Part shown: in pieces, positions 6,774 to 12,534 of the stretch
Position numbering within the stretch: position 1 is the first letter of the stretch
Layout: each line of letters begins with the position of its first letter
Source of the DNA: an uncultured Nitrospinaceae bacterium
GTDB lineage: Bacteria > Nitrospinota > Nitrospinia > Nitrospinales > VA-1
NCBI GenBank assembly: GCA_905182935.1
Contig: CAJJDL010000170.1
Location: 1 to 12,534, forward strand
Length of the DNA stretch: 12,534 nt
Direction: 5' to 3'
Translations under genes and position numbers: made by a program
The notes under the pieces: model-generated
What the model saw: the letters and a program-made list of their open reading frames with translations, nothing else
Database searches by the model: none
What the model was told of the DNA's origin: nothing

Positions 6774-8252
6774 ATGCGAAAGCGAATTTATGGCATCGAA
6801 ACAGAATATGGTTTGTTGATAAAAGATACTGAATTTAAACTTGACCCGGCACAAGTTGCAGATCGGCTTAAAGACCATATTTTTAGATCATCAAAAGCGG
6901 GAGTTCTCGATCAGCATTATCGTGCTAATGATGAACCCCCTGGAAATGGTGGGTTTCTTCTTAATGCTGGCCGAATATATCTAGATATGGGTCACTTGGA
7001 ATATGCTTCTCCTGAATGTTCTACTTTGACAGATCTTGTTACTTATGACCGCGCCGGAGATACTTTGATTCAGGATGCGGTTGATGAATTAGGTTGGAGA
7101 GATTCTATAGGCATAATTAAAAACAATGTTGACCTTGAAACCAATGCGACTTTCGGTTGTCATGAAAACTACCTAGTAAGCCGAGGGTTCCCCTTCGACG
7201 AAAAAGAAAGCCTCAAATTATTAGCAGCATTTTTAGTAACACGGCAAATCTATTGCGGTGCTGGAAGAATTGGTGGATGCGATCCTCACCCCTTAAGAGA
7301 CTGGGAAAACCCATCAGCTAAAGAGCAAGAGAAACAAGTTGATTTTCAAATTTCTCAAAGGGCAGACCATATTCCAAATGAATCTTATCGTTGGGTTCAA
7401 TATAACCGAGCAATAGTAAATACAAAAGATGAACCGTTAGCAGATCCCAGTAAATACCGAAGAATTCATTTACTGGTTGGAGATTCGAATATGAGTGAGT
7501 TTGCAACTGCTATGAAAATGGGAACGACTACTCTCATTTTGGAACTTATGGAAGAAGGGATAGCGAACCCTGAATGGATACTCGCTGAATCCGTTGAGGC
7601 CATGCGTTCAATTTCAAGAGACCAAAATTTTAAATGGGAAGTGACTTTAAGAAATGGGCGTCACACCACGGCACTCGAACTGCAAATGGATATGATGCAA
7701 ACAGCTAAGAAGCATCTAACTGGTAAGAATCAAGAAACGGACTGGATTATAAATGAATGGGCTTCATTGCTTAATGACATACCTAAAGGTCCTGAAGCAC
7801 TAATAGGTCGTGTTGACTGGGCTACCAAATATTGGATGCTTAATGATTTCAGAAAAGAAGAAAATTTAGACTGGCACGATCCATGGCTCAAGAGTCTTGA
7901 TTTGGAATACCATAATATAAATAAAGATAGTGGTCTTTACTGGAGCTTAGAGGGTACAGGAGATGCCGTAAGAAAAACTAGTGATGAAGCTATAGACTAT
8001 GCCAAGACAACAGCTCCACGAGGTACGCGTGCTGACGGGAGAGGCGAATTTGTTAAAATTCTCATGAATATGAATAATAAGCCCTTGTATCTTATAGATT
8101 GGATTGGATTTCGTTTTGGTAAAAATGAAGAACCATTCCTGATGTTGGATCCTTTCAGTTCATATAAAAATAAAATTCGTGATTATCTTGCAGAATCCGA
8201 AAAAAATGAGGCTCTTCGGTTTAAGTCCCCTACCAAGGAATCGGCTAGCTAA
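6774..8252 (+). CDS. pafA: PafA-type tag ligase
   Basis: PafA activates the C-terminal Glu of the tag with ATP and forms an isopeptide bond with substrate lysines. The 492 residues carry RIYGIETEYG at 4-13 and LDMGHLEYASPEC at 70-82, where Asp71 aligns with the catalytic Asp. KNN is at 116-118, GCHENYLVSR at 128-137, SQRADHI at 194-200, NTKDEP at 216-221 and IHLLVGDSNMSE at 231-242. The GDSN motif, the LDxG before the HxEY motif and the absence of an RGF-type Dop loop favour PafA. By eye it is about 40 residues longer than mycobacterial PafA, mostly through insertions at about 40-62 and 168-190. HLEY replaces the usual HPEY. The ribosome binding site is weak (AGAGG at 6756-6760, 13 nt upstream), and the gene starts 2 nt after prcA. 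As the only second family member present it should be the ligase, but the split of activities is inferred. Confidence 0.88.
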   Translation: MRKRIYGIETEYGLLIKDTEFKLDPAQVADRLKDHIFRSSKAGVLDQHYRANDEPPGNGGFLLNAGRIYLDMGHLEYASPECSTLTDLVTYDRAGDTLIQDAVDELGWRDSIGIIKNNVDLETNATFGCHENYLVSRGFPFDEKESLKLLAAFLVTRQIYCGAGRIGGCDPHPLRDWENPSAKEQEKQVDFQISQRADHIPNESYRWVQYNRAIVNTKDEPLADPSKYRRIHLLVGDSNMSEFATAMKMGTTTLILELMEEGIANPEWILAESVEAMRSISRDQNFKWEVTLRNGRHTTALELQMDMMQTAKKHLTGKNQETDWIINEWASLLNDIPKGPEALIGRVDWATKYWMLNDFRKEENLDWHDPWLKSLDLEYHNINKDSGLYWSLEGTGDAVRKTSDEAIDYAKTTAPRGTRADGRGEFVKILMNMNNKPLYLIDWIGFRFGKNEEPFLMLDPFSSYKNKIRDYLAESEKNEALRFKSPTKESAS

Positions 8253-8270
8253 CTAGTAAACAATGAAGCA

Positions 8271-8346
8271 ACCCTATTAAGGGTAAAGTTAATAAAACTC
8301 TGGCACTTTGAAATAATAATTTATAAGTTATATTTTTTTATAAATT
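8271..8346. repeat. Two weak inverted repeats after pafA
   Basis: A 5-bp perfect hairpin (ACCCT at 8271-8275, AGGGT at 8280-8284) and a 9-bp all-A/T inverted repeat (8318-8326 with 8338-8346) lie 19-94 nt after the pafA stop. Neither is a textbook terminator, because no G/C-rich stem is followed by a U-run. A run of seven T at 8333-8339 lies in the loop and arm of the second repeat. They could contribute to termination of the proteasome transcript. Apart from these and the promoter candidate listed next, I see nothing in the 218-bp spacer. Confidence 0.25.
8308..8336 (+). promoter_or_regulatory. Candidate promoter for the HIT-nadA pair
   Basis: TTGAAA at 8308-8313 and TATTTT at 8331-8336 are 17 bp apart. 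The first box matches consensus at five of six positions and the second at four. The leader to the HIT start would be about 125 nt. The surroundings are very AT-rich, so chance matches are likely. Confidence 0.3.
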
Positions 8347-8470
8347 CATATAAGGCCTGAATCTGAAACGCGCTCCTTTTATGTGCAGTTTAGTAGATTG
8401 TATATACGATACTCGTTAATGGTGTTATGTTTTCGGGAAAGATTTATTTTTTTAAAAAAGATTATTACCC

Positions 8471-8815
8471 ATGAGTGAATGTTTATTTTGCATGATTGAC
8501 AAGGGAGATCTCCCTGCAGAAAAAGTTTATGATGATGGTAGAGTTTTTGCTATTAAAGATATTAACCCTCAGGCCCCAGTCCACTTTCTTGTTATTCCTA
8601 AAAAACATTTTTCCACTATCTTGGAAATTGAAAAAGATGATCATGAACTCATAGGTTCCATTTATTCGGTGGCTAACGAGCTTGCTAAGAAAAATGGATT
8701 GGATAAAGCTGGATTCCGGGTAGTAGTTAATTGCGGAGTGGAAGCCGGGCAGTCTGTTTTCCATATCCATTATCACCTTTTGGGTGGGCGCTCTTTAAAA
8801 TGGCCACCAGGTTAA
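8471..8815 (+). CDS. HIT-family (HINT-like) nucleotide-binding protein
   Basis: This is a full-length small HIT protein of 114 residues. Members of this branch hydrolyse purine nucleoside phosphoramidates such as AMP-lysine. The histidine triad HIHYH is at 98-102, followed by LLGGR at 103-107, and the chain ends in the WPPG found at the end of HINT proteins. Cys4 and Cys7 (ECLFC) and His46 (PKKHF) match the zinc-binding residues seen in some family members. INPQAPVHFLVIPKKH at 31-46 is the family's central strand pair. No ribosome binding site is obvious before the ATG. nadA starts 5 nt after the stop, so the two genes are probably co-transcribed. The physiological substrate cannot be read from the sequence. 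Confidence 0.9.
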   Translation: MSECLFCMIDKGDLPAEKVYDDGRVFAIKDINPQAPVHFLVIPKKHFSTILEIEKDDHELIGSIYSVANELAKKNGLDKAGFRVVVNCGVEAGQSVFHIHYHLLGGRSLKWPPG

Positions 8816-8820
8816 ATCTA

Positions 8821-9837
8821 ATGATTACCAGTAGACAGCTTTATGAAAAATTAAAAAATATTCGAATGGGAAGTCCTTTTTGCGAGTTTACTGAGCAGAA
8901 TTGTAAAAATCTCCTTCCAACGATTGAACGTATCGAAACACTGAAGAGAGAGAAAAACGCGATTATTCTAGCGCACAATTATGTTGCCCCTCAAATCCTA
9001 TATAGTGTGGCAGACCACACTGGTGATTCTTATGGTTTAGCTCTAAAGGCACGTGAGTCTGAAGCTGATGTGATTGTTTTTCCTGCCGTACGCTTCATGG
9101 CTGAGACCGCAAAAATATTAAACCCAGATAAAATTGTTCTCGACCCAAATCCGAATGGAGGTTGCACTTTAGCAGATGGGATCACTGCTAATGATGTTAA
9201 AAGGTTGCGCACAGAGTTTCCTCACCATACTTTCGTTTGTTATATAAATACGACTGCCGAAGTAAAAGCATTATGTGATACCTGCGTAACTTCATCCAAC
9301 GTATACAAGGTGATAGAGCTTATTAGTAATGATAAAATTTATTTTTTACCAGATCGATTGATGGGTGAAAATGTTAAGAATTACTTACAACACAATGGAA
9401 TAGATAAGGATGTAGAACTGTATGATGGGACCTGCTATGTTCACGAAGAGTATCAACCTGAAAACGTGGATCAAGTAAGGGAAAATTATCCAGATGTAGA
9501 AATCCTAGTACATCCAGAATGCATGCCTGAAGTCGTTAATAAAGCTGACTATGTTGGATCAACAAGTGGAATGTTGAACCATGTACGCCAGTCTAAACAC
9601 GAAAATTTCTTTTTACTGACAGAGTGTGGATTGACGGGTGTTCTTGAATCAGAGTTTCCTAATAAAAAATTTGTGGGTACCTGCACTACTTGCAGATACA
9701 TGAAAGCAAACTCGCTCGATGATATCCTGAATGTGCTTGAACATCCTACTTTTTTGAATATCATTGAACTTGATTCTGAAGTCCAAAAACAAGCCCTGCA
9801 TTGTGTAGAGAAAATGTTTTCCTATCTAGGGGACTGA
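8821..9837 (+). CDS. nadA: Quinolinate synthase NadA
   Basis: NadA condenses iminoaspartate with dihydroxyacetone phosphate to give quinolinate, the precursor of the NAD ring, using a [4Fe-4S] cluster. From the ATG at 8821 the protein has 338 residues, close to the 347 of E. coli. ILAHNYVAPQ is at 49-58, DSYGLALKA at 69-77 and FMAETAKIL at 92-100. GGCTLADG at 113-120 holds Cys115 and DGTCYVHEEY at 202-211 holds Cys205. HPEC is at 231-234, VGSTSGML at 245-252 and TCTTCRYMK at 287-295, with Cys288 and Cys291. The probable cluster ligands are Cys115, Cys205 and Cys291, judged by spacing. The frame is open further upstream to 8731, but those starts lie inside the HIT gene. The ATG at 8821 has a weak AGG at 8809-8811. 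No nadB or nadC is in the window. Confidence 0.93.
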   Translation: MITSRQLYEKLKNIRMGSPFCEFTEQNCKNLLPTIERIETLKREKNAIILAHNYVAPQILYSVADHTGDSYGLALKARESEADVIVFPAVRFMAETAKILNPDKIVLDPNPNGGCTLADGITANDVKRLRTEFPHHTFVCYINTTAEVKALCDTCVTSSNVYKVIELISNDKIYFLPDRLMGENVKNYLQHNGIDKDVELYDGTCYVHEEYQPENVDQVRENYPDVEILVHPECMPEVVNKADYVGSTSGMLNHVRQSKHENFFLLTECGLTGVLESEFPNKKFVGTCTTCRYMKANSLDDILNVLEHPTFLNIIELDSEVQKQALHCVEKMFSYLGD

Positions 9838-9869
9838 GTTAAAACTTGGCTATCGGTATTGTTGGATAA

Positions 9870-11258
9870 TTATTTTGGGCCAGTCATCTTTTCTGGCCGG
9901 ACCTTCTCATCAAACTCTTCAGAGGTAAGTAATTTAAGAGCTACCGCGGCTTCTTTAAGCGTTGTATTTTCTTGGAAAGCTTTTTTAGCTACCTTAGCGG
10001 CATTATCATACCCAATGAATGGGTTTAATGCTGTGACTAGCATGAGCGAGTTTTTTAAGTGCTCGTCAATCTTGGGTTTGTTAGCTTTAATACCTACAAC
10101 GCAGTGTTCGTTGAAAGAGCGGCATGAATCGCCAAGCAGTCTAATCGACTGAAGAAGGTTGTAAATCATCACTGGTTTAAATACATTAAGTTCAAAGTTA
10201 CCAGATGAACCACCAACAGCTATGGTAGTGTCATTTCCAATAACCTGCGCTGCAACCATGGTCATAGCTTCAGACTGTGTGGGATTGACTTTGCCTGGCA
10301 TAATCGAACTACCGGGCTCGTTTGCAGGTAGTATGAGTTCTCCTATGCTACACCGAGGTCCAGACCCAAGCCATCGTATATCATTGGCTATTTTCATTAG
10401 TGAGCAGGCAAGTGTTTTCATGACTCCACTGGCCTCTACGATCGCGTCATGCGCGGCAAGTGCTTCAAATTTATTAGGCGCTGTTATAAAATCTCTTTTG
10501 GTAAGTAAGGCAATTTTTTCAGCGACTTTTACTGCAAAATCACGGTGAGAATTTAAACCTGTTCCGACCGCTGTCCCACCAAGCGCAATTTGGCTAAGAT
10601 TCGGGAGGCAACTATTCACCCTTTTGATTCCATTGGTCAGTTGTTGTAGATAGCCGCTGAATTCTTGTTCAAGAGTAAGAGGCGTCGCATCCATTAAATG
10701 AGTTCGACCGATTTTTATAATCTCTTTAAATTCCTCACATTTTTTTGATATTGAATTACGTAGACTAGTGAGCTCAGGCAATAAGTGATCATATATTTGC
10801 TCCACAGCAGCAATGTGCATTGCGGTTGGGAAAGTATCATTAGAAGATTGCCCCATGTTTACATGGTCATTGGGATGGATTGGTTCTTTGGAACCTAACT
10901 GCCCACCCGCTATTTCTATAGCCCGATTAGCAATAACCTCATTCGTATTCATATTAGACTGAGTTCCACTTCCCGTTTGCCACACACGTAGTGGAAAATG
11001 GTCATCGAGATGGCCATCGATGACTTCATTAGCAGATTTCACTATAAGATCTTTTTTGTCTTTTTGTAAAAGGCCTAGCTCTGAGTTAACAATTGCCGCT
11101 GCTTTTTTTAGAATACCCATACCTCTGATGATTTCTCGTGGCATAGTTTCTATTCCTATATCAAAATGAATGAGCGACCGGGCTGTTTGAGCGCCATAAT
11201 AGCGGTCCGAGGGGACTTCAATTTCGCCCATGCTATCAGTTTCAATCCGCTTCATCAT
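9870..11258 (-). CDS. fumC: Class II fumarate hydratase FumC
   Basis: This iron-free tetrameric fumarase interconverts fumarate and malate in the TCA cycle. Its 462 residues match the family length. [10 protein letters not shown] at 95-104 and [10 protein letters not shown] at 184-193 hold substrate-binding and proton-transfer residues (His187). The superfamily signature [11 protein letters not shown] is at 316-326, with the catalytic Ser at 318. The chain ends in RPEKMTGPK, typical of fumarases and distinct from argininosuccinate lyase and aspartase. GGAGGA (bases 11266-11271 on the minus strand) lies 7 nt before the ATG at 11258 and fixes the start; the following codon is also ATG. The gene converges with nadA, with only 32 bp between the stops. 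Confidence 0.95.
   Translation of the reverse strand: MMKRIETDSMGEIEVPSDRYYGAQTARSLIHFDIGIETMPREIIRGMGILKKAAAIVNSELGLLQKDKKDLIVKSANEVIDGHLDDHFPLRVWQTGSGTQSNMNTNEVIANRAIEIAGGQLGSKEPIHPNDHVNMGQSSNDTFPTAMHIAAVEQIYDHLLPELTSLRNSISKKCEEFKEIIKIGRTHLMDATPLTLEQEFSGYLQQLTNGIKRVNSCLPNLSQIALGGTAVGTGLNSHRDFAVKVAEKIALLTKRDFITAPNKFEALAAHDAIVEASGVMKTLACSLMKIANDIRWLGSGPRCSIGELILPANEPGSSIMPGKVNPTQSEAMTMVAAQVIGNDTTIAVGGSSGNFELNVFKPVMIYNLLQSIRLLGDSCRSFNEHCVVGIKANKPKIDEHLKNSLMLVTALNPFIGYDNAAKVAKKAFQENTTLKEAAVALKLLTSEEFDEKVRPEKMTGPK
9878..9898. repeat. GGCCAG/CTGGCC hairpin at the nadA-fumC convergence
   Basis: Arms 9878-9883 and 9893-9898 form a perfect 6-bp G/C-rich stem with a 9-nt loop, within the last codons of fumC and 41 nt after the nadA stop. 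Neither strand has a U-run after the stem. It may slow or protect the 3' ends of the two convergent transcripts, but it is not a standard intrinsic terminator. Confidence 0.3.
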
Positions 11259-11297
11259 TTAAATATCCTCCGAGAAAATTTAAAGTTGAACATGTGT

Positions 11298-11325
11298 ATT
11301 ATAGAAAACTATAAAAAAATATCAG
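11298..11325 (-). promoter_or_regulatory. Candidate sigma-70-like promoter for fumC
   Basis: On the minus strand, CTGATA (bases 11320-11325) and a perfect TATAAT (11298-11303) are 16 bp apart. Transcription would start near 11291, giving a leader of about 33 nt that contains the GGAGGA ribosome binding site. This suggests that fumC is expressed independently of the upstream sigma factor gene. I see no clear gene in the rest of the 208-bp gap. Confidence 0.5.
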
Positions 11326-11466
11326 GTGATTCTAACACAAAGCCATAATTGCTAGTATCATGACTTTAAGAGGAAGGATCATTCTAAGTCTTCAACTAGA
11401 GAAATCCAATAACTTTGATTAAATTAAGAGTATTAGTTTCTAGTTATTATATTGTTGGATGCTGAA

Positions 11467-12450
11467 TTAAGAAGAAAAATCAGGCATATTTTGATCAACA
11501 TAGGATTTGAATTTTTTAATAATTCGCTGTTCGGTCTGGCGAACGGCTTCACGAGTAATATTGTGATCATTCCCAATCTCTTGAAGAGAACGAGGAGCGT
11601 CACTTAGTATTCGATCTGACAAAATATTTTGTTCTATAGGTTTAAGTCCTTTTTTAAAAGTACGAATTTCTTGTTTAAGCGACTTAAGAAACTGATTTCT
11701 TTCAGCGTCATCTTCTACTGATAAAGCAGTGTTATCAGTTAGACTCATCAAAGGAGTGGATTCTTCATTATCGTTTAGCGGAGTATCTACTGAAACATCA
11801 GCGGCCCCAAGACTAGTCTGAACATCGATTACATCAGCTTCCTCAACACCAAAGTGCTCGGCAAGAAGTTTAGTTGTCGGTTCAAAACCTTGGTTTTCGA
11901 GCTTTTCTTTTTCCTTACGTAAATTATAAAGCAATTTTCTTCGTGCATTGGTTGTGCCGACACGCACCATTCTCCAGTTGTCTAGCATATATTTCAACAT
12001 ATAAGATCTTATCCACCAGGTAGCATAAGAAGAAAGTCGAACACCACGGAAAGGGTCAAAGTTTTTCACGGCCTTTAAAAGCCCAACGTTTCCTTCTTGA
12101 ATAAGGTCCATCATATTTTCCCATTGCCTACGAAAAGTCATAGCGACTCGCACTACAAGCATAAGGTGCGAGGTAGTTAGTCTATAAGCAGCATTAGAGT
12201 CGTTTGTTTCATGCAGTTGTATGGCAAGCTCCTGTTCTTCTTTTTCAGTTAAATATTCATACCTCCGGATTTCATTGAGGTATGCTGTCAACGGATCAAT
12301 CCGAGCGACGCTAGTACCTTTAGCAACAGTTGGAAGTAAGGATGAATAATCCTTGCCTAATTTTTTTTGGTCAATTAATTCTGTTTCATCAGGGTCTACT
12401 AATTCTGCTTCAGTATTTTCTATGTCCTTATGTGTTGAATCATCATTCAT
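11467..12450 (-). CDS. RpoH-like (sigma-32 family) RNA polymerase sigma factor
   Basis: This is a group 3-like sigma factor of 327 residues that should direct RNA polymerase to heat-shock or stress promoters. Region 1.2 is at about 51-80 (DPLTAYLNEI start) and region 2 at about 88-160, with the core-binding DLIQEGNVGLLKAV at 115-128 and YATWWIR at 142-148. The segment ARRKLLYNLRK at 169-179 corresponds to the RpoH box (QRKLFFNLRK in E. coli), which separates RpoH from RpoD and RpoS. Region 4 has the helix-turn-helix SLQEIGNDHNITREAVRQTE at about 288-307. The acidic N-terminal extension of about 50 residues makes it longer than E. coli RpoH (284). The start has no strong ribosome binding site. 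Its 84 bp of upstream sequence reaches the window edge with no promoter I would defend. It is one kilobase-scale gene away from the nadA end of the proteasome locus, but in a separate transcription unit. Confidence 0.85.
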   Translation of the reverse strand: MNDDSTHKDIENTEAELVDPDETELIDQKKLGKDYSSLLPTVAKGTSVARIDPLTAYLNEIRRYEYLTEKEEQELAIQLHETNDSNAAYRLTTSHLMLVVRVAMTFRRQWENMMDLIQEGNVGLLKAVKNFDPFRGVRLSSYATWWIRSYMLKYMLDNWRMVRVGTTNARRKLLYNLRKEKEKLENQGFEPTTKLLAEHFGVEEADVIDVQTSLGAADVSVDTPLNDNEESTPLMSLTDNTALSVEDDAERNQFLKSLKQEIRTFKKGLKPIEQNILSDRILSDAPRSLQEIGNDHNITREAVRQTEQRIIKKFKSYVDQNMPDFSS

Positions 12451-12534
12451 AATTTAAATCAAAGTAATTAGGTGCAAATTACATGTCATCCTTGCTTGAA
12501 TTTAATCTTATTAGAATCTACAATAAGTAAATGG

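Noticed and set aside
8483..8776. Minus-strand open frame of 97 codons across the HIT gene
   Set aside because: It is the shadow of a gene with an intact HIT triad and has low-complexity AT-driven composition.
8731..8820. Upstream extension of nadA to an ATG at 8731
   Set aside because: The extra 30 residues lie over the HIT gene, including its histidine triad, and do not resemble NadA. The ATG at 8821 gives the family length.
10222..10548. Open frames on the + strand inside fumC (also 9859-10152)
   Set aside because: They are antisense to a gene with complete fumarase motifs, with no ribosome binding site or recognisable protein.
11405..11459. Interrupted inverted repeat (CCAATAACT with AGTTATT and TTGG) after the sigma factor stop
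   Set aside because: The spacing is long, the arms are AT-rich and interrupted, and no U-run follows; chance is likely in this composition.
1..12534. CRISPR arrays, insertion sequences, tRNA or rRNA genes
   Set aside because: I saw no regularly spaced repeats, transposase motifs, or tRNA- or rRNA-like sequence on either strand.

Overview
This window carries a complete bacterial ubiquitin-like tagging and proteasome locus. The tag, ligase, deamidase/depupylase, unfoldase ATPase and both 20S core subunits are encoded in one six-gene operon on the + strand (about 1848-8252). The order is mpa/arc-type ATPase, dop, a 58-residue Pup-like tag, prcB, prcA, pafA. The tag is the least visible gene because of its size. 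It occupies 5007-5183, overlaps the end of dop and the start of prcB, and ends in Arg-Thr-Gly-Gln. That ending matches the UBact variant of Pup described from Gram-negative lineages such as Nitrospinae and Nitrospirae, not the Gly-Gly-Gln/Glu ending of actinobacterial Pup.

The likely host is a Gram-negative, AT-rich bacterium that carries a UBact-proteasome; Nitrospinota (Nitrospinae) is my best guess. The evidence is the UBact tag itself, the low-GC sequence, an RpoH-type heat-shock sigma factor, and a truncated gene at the left edge that looks like a TonB-type energy transducer. The phylum is inferred from family knowledge and was not tested.

Layout. Positions 1-277 (-) hold the N-terminal part of a membrane-anchored TonB-like protein. 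Positions 301-1611 (-) hold a protein resembling a degenerate nucleotidyltransferase, co-directional with the TonB-like gene. Positions 1612-1912 form the divergent regulatory region, with a strong sigma-70-like promoter for the proteasome operon preceded by a 14-bp imperfect inverted repeat. Positions 1913-8252 are the operon, with three stop/start overlaps and two 2-nt gaps. A 218-bp AT-rich spacer follows, then a HIT-family protein (8471-8815) and quinolinate synthase NadA (8821-9837). Class II fumarase FumC (9870-11258, -) converges on nadA. A 208-bp gap with a fumC promoter separates fumC from an RpoH-like sigma factor gene (11467-12450, -).

How the parts work together (family knowledge applied to this locus): the tag ends in Gln, so Dop should deamidate it to Glu. 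PafA then joins that Glu to substrate lysines using ATP. The coiled-coil N-terminus of the ATPase captures the tag and threads the substrate into the PrcA/PrcB chamber, where Thr44 of PrcB becomes the N-terminal nucleophile. The ATPase lacks the C-terminal Gln-Tyr-Leu that docks actinobacterial Mpa onto the core, so how the ring and the core engage is an open question.
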